Source of the DNA: Xiphias gladius
Taxonomy: Eukaryota > Chordata > Actinopteri > Istiophoriformes > Xiphiidae
Assembly (NCBI RefSeq): GCF_016859285.1
Contig: NC_053415.1
Location: 23,441,501 to 23,505,500 of the forward strand
Length of the DNA stretch: 64,000 nt
Direction: 5' to 3'
Below are positions 14,188 to 24,729 of the stretch, in pieces. Under the pieces are notes generated by a model, which saw nothing but the letters and a program-made list of their open reading frames with translations, did not search any database and was not told where the DNA came from. Positions within the stretch are counted from its first letter, which is position 1. Each line of letters opens with the position of its first letter. The translations under genes were made by a program, and so were the position numbers.

Positions 14188-16659
14188 ACTGTTTATACTC
14201 TGTTTCCTGTGTGTACGTGTATTTGCGTGTGTGTTGCATTCCTGCGTAGCCAGAAGAGAGTGCTGGCTGCCAGAGCCGCCCAGTAATGTCATATTATGTC
14301 CCTCTCTCGCTCAGTCCTTCTTTCGACCTCGATTGCTTTCCTCCTGCTTCTCATATAAAGCTTTTTCTTTCAACATTCTACTTGGCTTTAATGGCATGAT
14401 AATAATCAAGTACAGTATTACCAAGCTGTAAATGGTTTATATTTTTATGCATAATTTTTTTTTGAATTTCTGCCTCTATCAGATAGTACAGTAAAGAGCT
14501 GAAAGAAAATATGGAGAGAGGTAGATGGGGGATGACTTGCTAGAGTTAGAGTCACACGATTACATGTAGTGCTGCAACAATTATTCAATCAATCAACAAA
14601 AAAAAATTAATCTGCGACTATTTGACATTTTGTAGACAGAAAGATTAATTGAACATTCGATAAAAGAATCTTAAGATTTATTAATAAAGAAAATAAATGT
14701 TAGATGCAGATGTAATTTTATAGTCAACATCTAAATGTGGGTGTATGCTCGAAAAAAGTCTGAACAAGGTGGAGGGCAGAAGTGTTGTAGCTGTTTTGAG
14801 TGGCTGCATTCAAAGGCGGGGTGAAAAGCTGGCTGTCATAGAGAGGGGGGGAGGCGTGTTAATTTTTCAAATGGAGAGAACAGTGCACACCTTTCAGACA
14901 GCTGAAGGTGTTTCACTCAGTTGTACACATGAAAGAGAAATGTCGGATCGGTCCGAATATGAGACCTTTTTTTTTTCCTGGAAATTAGATTTGAAAAAGT
15001 GGGGGTTGTATAATACTTGATGACAAGACAATTACGTTTTCACAACATCAGATATTCTTTTTGAATTGAGAGGATTGCCCTATAGGTTGTTTGTAGCCTT
15101 AATGTTGCTAAGATAGCAAGTGTTTTCAAGTTTATACAGTCCTAAAAGTGTTTTGTTTCCCCAGTTTAAGCTGCAGGAGTTTTTGAAGGCTTGTGCAACG
15201 TGTCTTGCTGCCACACTGAAAATAAATTCATGACAACCGAAAACTAGTTCATAGCGTCTCCCAACGTCTTCACCGCAGAAATGAACCAGGGACAAAAATG
15301 TGTCAAACAGCTGAGAATTACAGCTGCTACAGGTGATGAGCTCAAAAAGACTCTGCTAACTGTCAGAAAAAAAGATTCCGGCCGCTTCAACAGTTTGTCA
15401 GCAGATAGAGGGAGCATGTGACAGGTCGACAAGATACACAAATGTGGGTTTTAGGTGTTACTTCTAGGTCACTTGTACAAGAGACAAAGCTTCAGTGACG
15501 AGGACTGTCTTCTCCCTTGATTAATGTGATCTCAGGTAAACTTTCTCAACAGGACGAGTGTCAAAGTGTTTCTTATCCTCAAAAAGTCTTTTTCTAAAAA
15601 ACAGATGTTGGAAAAGGGGGCTTTGTCTTATAATCAGGGTCTTCTTATATTCAGGCCAATAGGTGATTGTGTAAAGAATGAAAAAGGATAGCTTAAGAGA
15701 GAAGGTCAAGCCCCCGCCCCACTCAATTCAGACCATTCCAACCGCCTGACGAGCGTTTCAGTTTGAGCATCCTGATGCCTATAAACCCCTTGGCCACCAA
15801 GACCCATGCGGAATTAATTTAAAAGAAAATAAAACAGGAGATTTTTCCATATTAATACACAGTATGCAGTAATGAAAGATTAGAGAAAAAAAAAAGACTA
15901 TCTGAGATACAGATGAGATACAGATTAACAATTAAATGTAACAGTGATGGTGACAGCCATGAAGGTGAGGAAGAAACACATTGTACTAATAGTCAAATTA
16001 ACTAATCTGAATGTGCTACATATTCAGAGTGTCCATTAAAGTCTCAATGAAATGGCAGTTGGAGCATCTTTGTCTTGAGTAATTTGATGAATTTCCAACC
16101 GAAACAGACGTGGGCTAGGTTTATTTACAAGAGGAATTTAACTCCAATTCTTGAAAGCTGATTGGACTGCAAAAAAAATCATATCATCCTTTTCCCACTT
16201 TGGGGTCAATAAATTGTATCTTTTCAATTACGGTACAGTAAACCAGTCTTTGGAATAAGAATGAAACATTTGGTTTAAAACATAACCGCAAATATCTAAG
16301 CTGACATTTAACAGTTCAGAGACAGAAAGTTATATTAAAACTGAGAGATACAGTGAACCATCAAAACACTATAATTCCTCTCTTGGTTTGTGTGTGTGTG
16401 TGTGTGGTCCAGGTATCACTCATGTTTTGGGAACTTAAATGTGTTTAAATTGTCACATTATGGGGAACTGTCTTCATTATAGGGACTAAAGGCAAGTCCC
16501 CCTAACGTAAATTGTTAAATTTTAAGGCGAAGACATATTTTAAGCTTAGAGTAAGGTTAGGTTTAGGTCAGGGTCAGTAGTAGTTATAGTAAAGGTTAGA
16601 GTAAGTCCCTGAGAAATTAATGTAAGTCAATGCGATGTCCTCTGAAGTCATAGAGACAC

Positions 16660-16702
<43 letters not shown>

Positions 16703-16803
16703 TGGAGGCGGGCCTGGTGACCCTGGCTGTCATGGCGACAGATGTTCCTTGCTCACATTCCTCAGCTCAGGAAGCAGGAATTCAAGCTATTTGCAATCTG
16801 GAT

Positions 16804-16861
<58 letters not shown>

Positions 16862-19362
16862 TCTCTAAAATATCCAGGCCACATTTGCACCCTTGTCATG
16901 ATGGTTGCGGGCTGCAAGCAGCCGAGTTATGCCCAACACATAATCACCAGCCTGCCTGACAGACTTAACGAACACAGGATAAGTTACTCACACACGTGCA
17001 CACTTTTAATTAATTGCACAAATGTGATGGTCAACAACACTCTCCAGAAAGTAGTTTTTTTGTTTCTTTTGTTTTTTTTTAAATTAGTTGTCTCTGATCC
17101 ATTTCTGAAACCGATTCCCCACAAATCAAAGCCAAATGGAGGATGTTCAGGAGCAGAGTGCATTTGGACAAACATGCATCGTTTCCACACAGAGATCCAT
17201 AAAACCTGCGCTGTCTTCCTCCCTCCTCTTCCTCAACCATGGCAGCAACGTGTAAAAAGCTGCTCTGCAGACAAAACAAGTGCACGGCTATGCTTAAGCG
17301 AGTTACGTGTTACTTACAAATTATTACAGTGTTAGCCGCGGAAAGCCAACATACAAACTATGAACACTAACACATGCACTGCTTCAAAGTCACGTCCTGT
17401 TGGCCTCATCGTTGCATAAACACCACAGTGTTTGTTTGCTCACACATCGAAGGCTTTAAATATGCTTAGCGTGCACCGGATTCTTTCACGGCCGCAGTTT
17501 GTCCTGTAAGTACAGTAGGCGGCCTCCGAGGATCGCAGAGAAGTTCACGGAGGGAAAACGCTGAACGCACCCCTCCTTCCCTTCACTTCCTTTCTTTTCC
17601 CTGTCATCTCGATGCGTGGCACGCCACTACGCCCCCCCCACCCTTACTCCCCTCCAAAACATTTCCTCCTTTAAAAAAAAAAAAAAAGTGATTATGTAAC
17701 AAGCCACATTGCTCTGTAAGTGGCAGCTGGAGAAGACGGGAAAGGCTAAGAGGAGGAGAAAGACGAGGCTGGCTGATAAGAGTTGGGCTCAGAAAGTAGG
17801 GGTCTTCCTCAAGAGGACGTGAGGGAGAAAGTAGGTGAGGGGTGTTCAAGGACATAGTAGCTGATGTACGACAGCCATGATCGCTCTGGAATGGCTTGAA
17901 AAAGAAAAAAAATACAGACCCACAGCTCAGTGGCCAAAAAATGGTTAGTCAAAGGTGAAGTCCATCACAGTAACACATCCAGAGTAACAGTACTAATGGA
18001 TTATTAGCAGCACCTGAACATTACTACAGTCAAGTTTCTGTACAGGTGTTGGGGGGAGAGGGGACAGGTCAAGAGGTGTATGAAGACACGCTAGTCTGTA
18101 TTCAACAAGTTGAATTGCCATCAGAGGAGGTCGGGAGAGCTCTCCGACTGGCTTTTCAGACAACTGAATCGGTGATTTCCCCCCTTCAAGAAAGGTTCTT
18201 CTAACAATTTCGCCTCCACCTTTTCCTTTAGGAAGAGGCTTCACGGAACTTGTTGCAACATTTTATCAGAGACATTGTCACAACGTACAATAGGAAAACT
18301 TTAAGATCCACAGTGGTGTGAAAATGGTTGCCTGGTTTGTTTTGTCTTTCAATTATGTTTTTTGGATTGGGAACTCGGACTACTGACCAGATCGGGTGGG
18401 CGGTCAGTTGTCCCTTAGCTAGAGCTGCAACATCAATTATTCAATTAGCTGATTGATAGAAAATTAATTGGTAACTATTTTGGTAATTGATTATAATGGT
18501 TTTAATAGTTTTAGCCATTTTTAGGCAATGTGCCAAAACCCTGACGGTTCCAGCTTCTCAAATTTGAGGATTTTATGCTCTTCTTTGTCGTAAATGACAG
18601 TAAACTGAATCTCATTGGGTTTTGGACTGTTGCTTGGACAAGTCAAGACATCGCCTTTGACAAATTTTTCACTATTTACTGACATTGTATACACAAAACG
18701 ATTAATCAATAATCAATTTTTTTTTAAAAGCAGTTGGTCAGTCAGCCTTTGTCAGGGCTTGTTGTCTGAGGCCAGTTTAGTGATCAAGGGAAAGAAATCA
18801 AACCATGTCAAAACACAGCCTCACAAAAACATGCACATAAAAGTCAAGAGTTTTTAAAACCCCTTTTAAAAAGCTGTCTGAAATTTAAACTGTGTATAAA
18901 AGAACGAGCAGTAAAAAGTAGATTTCAAGCCTGATTTAGAAAAGAAGATGTGCCAAATAGGTTGATATAGACATTGTACAGGCTGAATCGAACTCCCCGT
19001 AGAAAACTCAACTGCTGAAGTTGCAACTGTGATAAATGGTTTTTTTTTGGTTTTTTTTTTTAACTTTGTGTACCACCCACACACAGACTATGTCCTTTGC
19101 TCTGTTGACATTTAACAGCCCTGTAAACAAACTCTGCACTGTGCTCTCGCATTGTGGCATTTATTTTGGTCTAATGTGCTCTGAATGTGGAAACATTTGA
19201 GTGAAAATTTTGCCTGAAGCTAAAATAAGTGTTGGATCATTGATTGCTCACATTTGTAACGGTACGCCTTTATTGAATTTACTTCAGTTATGATTAATCA
19301 TTCATTCACTGTAATTAATCAATCAAACAAATTATTCATACTGTGCATTCCTAGTAAGAATG

Positions 19363-19449
<87 letters not shown>

Positions 19450-22400
19450 TCTACAGAGACACACAGGGACAAAGGCTCTGCTGTAGAGTGTGACAGACAG
19501 ACGAGAGACAGAGGATGAGAGGCGACACGTTGGGTGGCGACTCGACTGCAGCAGAAGGAACTGTTCCACCCTGCTGCCATTGAATGTTCACTTCCTGTTT
19601 GTATTGACTGGGCCCACACTGGTCTGGTCCATTCACAATGGTGGCAGCAATGGAGGTCAACTAGTCGGCACTGAAGCCGAGCAAATGGCTGCCATTGCCG
19701 CCCGCAAGCCTTTTTCAGATGCTTCTATTAACTTAGACAGATGTTTGAAATACACCGGAGGAGCGTCAGTGTCCAAAATGAATTTCACACTCACCTGCCA
19801 CACCAAGAGAAATTTCTCCCGATAAATTACTTTATAGATACTGTAGAGCTGCAATGTTCAATTGATTAATTGATTAGTGGATCGCCAGAAAATGAACAGG
19901 CAACTTTTTGATAACTGATTAGTCATTGATATTATTATATTTTTTCAAGCAAAGAAGCCAAACATTCTCTGTTTCCGCTTTCTCCAATGTATGAATTTGC
20001 TGTTTTTCTTTGTTTTGTCGTTGTAAACTGAACATATTTGGGTTTTGGGCCGTTTGTGGAACAAAACAAGACATCGGGTATCATCGCCGAGGACTTGAGG
20101 AAAATGTAATGGATATGTTTCGATGTTTTCTGACATTTGTCGCTTCACATTAATCATAATGAACATAATAATAATAATAAACTTCAGAGCAAAAACAGGT
20201 ACTTTACAAATACACCCCCCCCCCAGCAGTTTTCAATGGTCAATATTGACGAGTATGAGACACTATACGTACTACGTGCCTCGCCAACAGCAGTTGTGTG
20301 AAAATGGAATAACTCATAGATTAAGCCATTTGAAAACTTGACACTCAGAAGAAAACATTACCATTTTAAGATTAAAAGTACTGTCAAATATCGACATCTA
20401 GATACCAACTTACCTACAACTTGCTAACATGCTCAGTTTATCTGTCAGGTGTGATTTTCGTGTTTAAGCTTCATATGAAAGCCTGCTTGAGAAAGTTCAA
20501 CTTCTCAAAACAAATAACATAAGCCTTTTCTCTGAGCTCCTAAAAGCACTTTGGATACTTTTAATTTGTGTTTTGGGTACAGTGATCCTCTTGTTGTCTA
20601 TTTGGTGTTCTTAAAACAACCATTGCCATGGGTCATGTACAGCCTGTTTGATACAGTGACATTTCAAATGTCACAGTCACAAAAAGGTAACAAAGTTTGG
20701 TGAGCGAACATTACTGACAACTTTTACCTGGATGTTTGCCATAGTGGAACTAATCACAACTTCATTTTAACAACTAGTACTTGAATAACACGATCCCTAC
20801 AACTAAAAAAAAAGTATTCAGATCCTTTACATAACTAAATACAACAAGATGCCCAAATCGCCAGTTTGATCTTTAACAATGTTTTGTGTTTTATAAGCGC
20901 ATCATGTGTATTTTAGATAAAGTTGTAGTAGGCAAATTAACTACTAATTGTTAAATAAATGTAGCAGAGTAAAAAGTACAATATTTCCCTCTGAAATGCA
21001 GTGAAGTAAGATTATAAAATAACACCACATGGGAATACTCAAATAAGGTACATGTACCTCAAAATTATACTTCAGTAAATGTACTCTCTTTCTTTCTTTC
21101 CCCTACTGCTACTTAAACTATCTATAAAGTGCCATGTTGCCTTGGTGAACTTCCCACCAAAGTTTTTAGATCAGATTTAGAAACATACATATCAAAATGA
21201 GAAGAGCATGACTACGTTCTAGCCATCCTGTTGTGGAACGAACCAAGAAACCTGACTGCCAGACCACTAAAGTTTCAAATACCTCAAATACTGAATCAGT
21301 CCTGCAGTCTGCTTTTCTCTACTGACCCCCTTATAAAAATAAAAAAAAACACAAAACATGTATGTGTGTATAAGTATGACAAAATTATCACAGTACAGTT
21401 GAAAGCAAATCACATTTGAGCAGTGAAACATATAGAAGTAGCAGGTGAAATGCGGAAAAGCTAAAAACCCTTTCTCCTGATCCTCTAATGCAGCACACAG
21501 TCAGTCCAGGTGTGTAAGACAGGGAAACAGGATGCAGAGCAAAGGCCCTGCTATAAGCAAACACCCAACTAACAGCGGCTCTTCGGCTGTGATAAGTTAA
21601 AATCGATTTGGCTCGGGCCCGCAGCCTCTCCCTGCAGGGGCAGCCTCATAACTTCACTGCAGCGGAGAGCATTTCTTCGCAGTGCTGTGCATGGGCTTGA
21701 GCAGAGCATTCTTCACATGCCGAGCCCCATCACAGAGCTCGTCCTCGAGCCCTTTAACCGCTGATGTACCAAATCTAAACTGGACCAGCTGCATTTTGTG
21801 ACGACATGCTGAGATTTAACTGTTTGGCTTAGTTGCTCCTGAAACATTCCTCATCTTTTTCACTTGGAGAAATTTCCAAGAACGCCTTCCAAGAGACTGA
21901 ATAATGTGACTGAAAAGAGAATATTGTTTGGTGGCGGTGGTGGTGGTGGGGAGGGGTGTTTGGCAGCTGCTCAGACTATGCATGCAGTAATTAGTGCACA
22001 TTAAGTGTGACAATGTCACTGACGCAATAAAAATACAGACCTCATTCATTCAGTGAATCTTGCACCAGGATAAACCTCTATGTGGTGGTACGGCATTTGA
22101 TAAGCTTTAAAAGTAGTCAACAGTACCACTCTAGCAACAAACCTACACCAACTCAACTCTCCTTGCATTATTACTGCTATTGTCGAATTGAGGGTTTTAT
22201 GCCTGATGCAACGACAATTTGCATCATGATCAGTTTCTGTCGCTATACACAGTACTCCGCAACAGGTGCAATGAACTGTAGAGGTCCAGTTACGTTACAT
22301 AACTTCATTGTGTGACAACACAAAGTCTGATTTTTGCAACATGTACCAAAACCAATACAGAAATTTGACTCCCTGCAGATGTAATTTTCGAAACTCAACC

Positions 22401-24058
22401 GGAGCTGTAAATATGGGAGATGAATAAAGTGGCTCTAAAGTTTGGAGATATGATGTTGTGGTTTGATGCTAAGGTCAACTCTACTTCAACTCAAGTGACC
22501 CCTGATTAACAGCGTCCACATGACTCCTTTACTCAGTGATTCCTGGGGCTGAAGGCTGAGTGTAAAGCAGGCCTGCACTTCCCACGGAAACACTCCCTCC
22601 TCACTCTGCTAAAGAGACGTTTGACGGCGCATTTGCATTCCTCAACTGGGACAGACGGAGTAAACGCCAAACAGCCCAGTTGGGAAACCCACCTGATATT
22701 TCAACATTTCAATGCTCAGGCCAGCGTTACGTAATCGCAGCGCTGTACACTTGGCAAGGAAGACTTGTATTGTATTGCTTCTGAGAGCGTATGGCACTCT
22801 AGCCTGCTTTCATTTAAAATTCCTGACGGAAGGAGGCAGAGCGGCCCTGAATATCTGAGTGAATTGGCTTTTACTGCAACAGAACAACACTTGCTCAGAC
22901 ACACACAATACTAATGTATTCATACATTGTATTAATGTATTATGTATTCATGTCTCTCTGCTTCTTGTGAATGTCTCACACATCATGGCAGGAAAAATCA
23001 ATCACAATAGCAACTTGTTCTAATCAGTTATGATTCCTAATTGTTATTCATTTTTGTTTGTACAGAAGGTGCAATTAAATGTCATCCATTAAAACTGCCG
23101 GATGTCTTATCTGTTTCCTGTAATTCTAGTCGTAAAAAACATAAAATCTAAAGTCCAAAATTAGATTTTGAAGTTTTTATTGTGGCCAACTGAGGTGTTT
23201 TTACAAGAATGCTTTTCAATCATGCTGAGACATTTGTTCATCCTTATGAGGATACTCTCATCCATTCACATTTGTATCCAATTATTTTTTATTTTAGTTG
23301 AATGGAAATAAACAATTGTTTGTTAAATAACTTTCTGTAGGAAATTCTATGAGATACATTTTTCAATATGCTGTAAGTTTTTAAAATTCAACTGAAAAGG
23401 CGTTTATTCATAAAATATCTAGTTTTTTTTTGTGGCTAATCCAGTTAAAATGTCTTTAAATCTAATATTACCTTAAAGCAGTCTCAGTAATGGATTACCA
23501 ATATTGCCTGAAAGGCACCAATAAAACCAGAGATATTAAGGGGATGGTTGATTTGGTGTAAACAGCGTAAGAAAATTGCACCAACTCAAGCACATTCTGA
23601 TTCCTAGCACAGGGTCATACACTTCTACAACCAAACCCACAAACATACACACATGCATGCTCACACACTCTCTTCCTCTCTCTCTGGCTCACCTGGTCAC
23701 AGCCGGCATTGACCAGCTCCTGCAGCATCTGCCGGTTCACCTCCCCAGCACCCGCAAGGTGTCCCGACCCGGAGGATGGACCGGACTCATTGGCGAAGGG
23801 CATGAGCGACTTGCGGATTTCCCGCAGGGCATTCTGGTAGTTGTTGAACTTCTGCGGGGGTCGGAGCTGCTGCTGTCGGCTTGCCGTGTCTTTCCCGCTC
23901 TTGCAGTCGGCCCCTCTGCCGCCATCAGTCCGGGAGCTGCCTCCGTGCAGAGCCTGGCTCACCAGCTTGGCCGGCTGCTTCAGGCCCTCCTTGATCTCCT
24001 GAAGCCTCTGGCGTGTGTTGCCCACGTACGGGGCAGCCGGGAAAGTCTTTGGCCTCAT
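1360..24058 (-). CDS. lats2: Large tumor suppressor kinase 2 (LATS2), complete, 8 coding exons
   Basis: LATS2 is the NDR-family Ser/Thr kinase of the Hippo pathway; with MOB1 it phosphorylates YAP/TAZ and keeps them out of the nucleus. Coding exons, 5' to 3': 23693-24058, 8808-8940, 7049-8634, 5623-5850, 5048-5402, 3894-4076, 2811-2917, 1360-1953. All joins keep phase and give 1183 aa (human LATS2 about 1088). Visible features: N-terminus [11 protein letters not shown] domain across exons 1-2 (about residues 95-145); Pro/Gly-rich linker with a PPPPY motif for YAP WW domains; glycine loop GIGAFGEV (737-744) with Lys759; HRD Asp853; DFG Asp871; activation-loop AHS Ser934; hydrophobic motif FYEFTF with Thr1105; C-terminal VYV. 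A poly-Glu run (about 1141-1171) is unusual. Start: the ATG at 24058 matches the LATS2 start. LATS2 rather than LATS1 is chosen from the N-terminus and the EGCxPVYV end. Confidence 0.96.
1393..1490 (-). repeat. Coding GAG/GAA trinucleotide repeat (poly-Glu in LATS2)
   Basis: The plus strand reads as an almost unbroken run of TCC/TTC triplets. In the lats2 frame on the minus strand these are Glu codons, broken by one Gln and one Asp. It keeps the frame and lies outside the kinase fold. Confidence 0.9.
2085..2400. repeat. Fold-back (long inverted repeat) element in a lats2 intron
   Basis: The segment 2118-2182 and the reverse complement of 2302-2364 align over about 63 bases with scattered mismatches. 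Both read AGCT..TGGAGCTTTC.ATC.TATC, then ATCTTCCTC.G.AGATG and G.TTGCCCAGTT. Weaker similarity continues outwards. A third related module, CAACTGCATCTGATGAGGAAGAT, sits between the arms near 2214-2236. This resembles a fold-back MITE. I cannot name the family. Confidence 0.7.
2811..2917 (-). CDS. lats2: lats2 coding exon 7 (kinase C-lobe)
   Basis: The 107-bp exon translates to [18 protein letters not shown], then [17 protein letters not shown]. It joins exon 6 in phase 1 (acceptor GTGCAG|GTT) and leaves in phase 0 (donor TTAAG|GTCGGT). Confidence 0.94.
2918..3893. other. lats2 intron, no recognised feature
   Basis: This is the AT-rich intron between lats2 coding exons 6 and 7. No coding block, tandem array or clear transposon end was recognised. 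Confidence 0.5.
3894..4076 (-). CDS. lats2: lats2 coding exon 6 (kinase insert and activation loop)
   Basis: The 183-bp exon encodes [16 protein letters not shown] through [12 protein letters not shown]. It contains the NDR-family insert (CRCGDRL) and the activation-loop serine in [12 protein letters not shown], the MST-dependent phosphosite known in the family. Acceptor CTTTAG|GAA and donor AAAG|GTGGGC, phase 1 to phase 1. Confidence 0.96.
4321..4775 (+). mobile_element. Non-LTR retrotransposon 3' fragment (L2/Rex-like reverse transcriptase end)
   Basis: In the plus frame ending at 4537 the peptide [19 protein letters not shown] followed by [12 protein letters not shown] is typical of the C-terminal reverse-transcriptase region of fish L2/Rex-type LINEs. 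It is followed by an AT-rich tail with the common LINE 3' end (TGTAAAGCACTCTGTATTTCC, then AAAGGTTCTATGCAAATAAA). The frame breaks soon after TTNQA, so this is a dead, 5'-truncated copy, inserted antisense to lats2. Confidence 0.75.
5048..5402 (-). CDS. lats2: lats2 coding exon 5 (kinase core: HRD and DFG)
   Basis: The 355-bp exon encodes [15 protein letters not shown] through NSKYYQK, with catalytic HRDIKPDN and magnesium-binding DFG. Its sequence is almost identical to mammalian LATS kinases. It ends AAAG|GTGAGG in phase 1. Confidence 0.97.
5623..5850 (-). CDS. lats2: lats2 coding exon 4 (MOB-binding helix end, kinase glycine loop)
   Basis: The exon is 228 bp, phase 0 at both ends, residues 696-771. 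It runs from [15 protein letters not shown] through the glycine loop GIGAFGEV and the ATP-binding Lys of YAMKTLRKK to VLNRNQ. The acceptor is TGTCCAG|GCT and the donor is ACCAG|GTGATT. Confidence 0.96.
5851..7048. other. lats2 intron, no recognised feature
   Basis: This 1.2-kb intron lies between coding exons 3 and 4. It is AT-rich. The open frame at 6356-6592 has no recognisable similarity, and I saw no repeat ends. Confidence 0.5.
7049..8634 (-). CDS. lats2: lats2 coding exon 3 (large Pro/Gly/Met-rich linker)
   Basis: This 1586-bp exon follows acceptor TATAG|GAAAAG and ends CCAAG|GTAAGA in phase 0. It encodes the low-complexity region between the UBA domain and the kinase. Recognisable blocks are [47 protein letters not shown] (the WW-binding PPxY site) and the basic [16 protein letters not shown] region running into the MOB1-binding segment [16 protein letters not shown]. 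Compared with mammalian LATS2 the central part is enriched in Met, Pro and Gly and diverges. Confidence 0.95.
8808..8940 (-). CDS. lats2: lats2 coding exon 2 (second half of UBA)
   Basis: The 133-bp exon encodes [23 protein letters not shown] through KQTSPG, the remainder of the ubiquitin-associated domain. The acceptor is TTCACAG|GAG and the donor is CCAG|GTATAA; it ends in phase 1. It is separated from exon 1 by an intron of about 14.7 kb. Confidence 0.95.
12135..12525. repeat. Dispersed teleost repeat (GTTGCCAACTTGGCG type)
   Basis: The block begins GTGTTGCCAACTTGGCGCC, contains repeated GCTAGATTTA / AAATCTAGCAACTTTTTAGG motifs in both orientations, and ends with AGCGACTTTTCAAGCAGGCTTTAGGTACTTTCC. 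I recall similar sequence as a common interspersed fish repeat. Class and exact ends are uncertain. Confidence 0.5.
12985..13600 (+). mobile_element. Non-LTR retrotransposon 3' fragment (DYC..LLxRT motif)
   Basis: Starting at 12990 the plus strand translates to [19 protein letters not shown], then [20 protein letters not shown] and KSFKWL before a stop. This matches the end of the ORF2 protein in L2/Rex-like LINEs (DYCNALL.GL..., HI.PVLKSLHWLPV). The tail near 13530-13590 resembles the tail of the copy at 4321-4775. It is truncated and inactive. Confidence 0.7.
14140..14186. repeat. (CA)n microsatellite
   Basis: A nearly perfect CA dinucleotide run of about 23 units in the long lats2 intron. 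Confidence 0.95.
14567..14662. mobile_element. CTAG/GCTGCAAC MITE, internally deleted copy
   Basis: The block starts TAGTGCTGCAACAATTATTC. It passes directly to the far-end segment TTTGACATTTTGTAGACAGAAAGATTAATTGA, which in longer copies lies about 250 bp away. It therefore appears to be an internally deleted member of the family at 18419-18720 and 39560-39926. Confidence 0.55.
16394..16699. repeat. Microsatellite-associated repeat flanked by (TG)n
   Basis: A short TG run at 16388-16406, a GGTCC/GGGACT-containing unique core with GTTAGGTTTAGG, and a longer TG run at 16663-16699 form a unit seen commonly beside fish microsatellites. No coding potential. Confidence 0.5.
16806..16867. repeat. 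(TC)n microsatellite
   Basis: A TC dinucleotide run of about 30 units with one CCC interruption near its end. Confidence 0.95.
18419..18720. mobile_element. CTAG/GCTGCAAC MITE copy
   Basis: The copy starts CTAGAGCTGCAACATCAATT and continues with the family's internal blocks (AAAATTAATTGGTAACTATTTT; GTAAACTGAATCTCATTGGGTTTTGG; CAAGACATCGCC). It ends near ACGATTAATCAATAATCAAT. The right terminal CTAG is not preserved. Confidence 0.65.
19369..19447. repeat. (AC)n microsatellite
   Basis: A perfect AC run of about 39 units, the longest simple repeat in the window. Confidence 0.97.
19844..20155. mobile_element. CTAG/GCTGCAAC MITE copy, divergent
   Basis: The block begins TAGAGCTGCAATGTTCAATTG and carries the same internal landmarks as the 18419 copy (GCCAAACATTCTCTG, AACTGAACATATTTGGGTTTTGG, AACAAAACAAGACATCGGG, TTTTCTGACATTTGTCG). 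The right terminus is lost. Confidence 0.6.
20806..21090 (-). mobile_element. hAT-like MITE (TACTTAAGTA family), reversed partial copy
   Basis: The left side reads GTATTCAGATCCTTTAC and the right side TACCTCAAAATTATACTTCAGTAAATGTAC. These are reverse complements of the inner ends of the copy at 28112-28687. Terminal bases are missing. Confidence 0.55.
23640..23690. repeat. CA/CT-rich low-complexity next to lats2 exon 1 donor
   Basis: A short mixed CA and CT tract lies directly beyond the lats2 coding exon 1 donor (GTGAGC). It seems to be simple intronic sequence. Confidence 0.5.
23693..24058 (-). CDS. lats2: lats2 coding exon 1 (N-terminus, first half of UBA)
   Basis: This exon encodes residues 1-122, MRPKTFPA to NAGCDQ, including the conserved [12 protein letters not shown] helix of the UBA domain. 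It ends CAG|GTGAGC in phase 0. The exon probably extends upstream as 5' UTR to a CTAG acceptor at 24089-24092, or further if that acceptor is not used. Confidence 0.93.
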
Positions 24059-24423
24059 GGCCTCAGTGCCCAAGGGCAGGCACCTACTCTAGAAAGGAAA
24101 CACACACACACACACACACAAACTGGCACTCACTCCCCTCCAAAAGATCCCTTTCAAGCTGGCTAACCTAAATATATAAAGGGTCTCCCACAGCAGATTG
24201 AAGGCACAGATCTGGAAGTCCTCCTGTGTGTCCGTTATTTGTATGTCTCTCTCTTTGTGTTTCTGATTCCTGCTGATGCTGGTGGGGCGGGTGAAGGTGA
24301 TGTGTGGGATACTACAGGCGTTCCATGGTGTGGCTTTCAAGGCTCAGGTTCCAGCTTATTCCAGGAAATGCAGCCGGTCACAAGGGCACCACGGAGCCAA
24401 ACCATGATGCTGCCAATCTGCGC
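24059..24423 (-). other. lats2: lats2 5' UTR portion upstream of the start codon
   Basis: On the minus strand the ATG is preceded by TTTCCTTTCTAG|AGTAGG (acceptor AG at 24089-24090, exon base 24088). That would give a 30-nt leader in this exon. A second plausible acceptor, CCTCCACAG|GCGCAG, ends at 24424, so a longer or additional non-coding exon beginning at 24423 is possible. The first acceptor is preceded by a (GT)n tract (AC at 24103-24121 on the plus strand). Spliced-transcript data would settle it. Confidence 0.5.
24103..24121. repeat. Short (AC)n run beside a lats2 acceptor
   Basis: About nine AC units on the plus strand. On the lats2 strand this is a GT tract a few bases upstream of the CTAG acceptor. 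Confidence 0.85.
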
Positions 24424-24729
24424 CTGTGGAGGAAGGGATGCAGTTAGAGCATGAAGTCTGTGGTCAAGCATAGTGTTCATGTTTTTCTTATTTTCTAAAA
24501 TTAAAGCAAACACTGGGCAGTTTACATTATAAGCACAGGAAAGTTGTGCTTTTGACTGAAAAGACCAAATATGTAGAGGTGAACCAGAAATGAAAATGGC
24601 TCATCAGAAAAGACACGTTTAAAAAAAATAAATAAATCAAAACCGCAAAGGGCCTCATACATTCTGCTTAAATAGAAGGTAAAGTCCTTGGAATTTGAAA
24701 TATAGAGGTGCAACAAATTAAAGGAAAAA

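Larger units (their letters stand above)
8941..23692. other. lats2 14.7-kb intron
   Basis: This intron splits the UBA domain. Contents listed separately are a gene-dead repeat at 12135-12525, a LINE remnant at 12990-13600, CA/TG/TC microsatellites, several copies of a CTAG-ended MITE and a reversed hAT-like MITE. From about 9000 to 12100 and 21100 to 23690 I recognise no gene or repeat; the open frames there are short and look random. Confidence 0.7.

Noticed and set aside
16666..17335. Open frames of 97 and 197 codons with Cys/Val and Leu/Ser repeats
   Set aside because: They are translations of TG and TC microsatellites followed by non-conserved sequence. The same applies to frames over 13963-14292, 19290-19660 and 53905-54246 outside the true exon.
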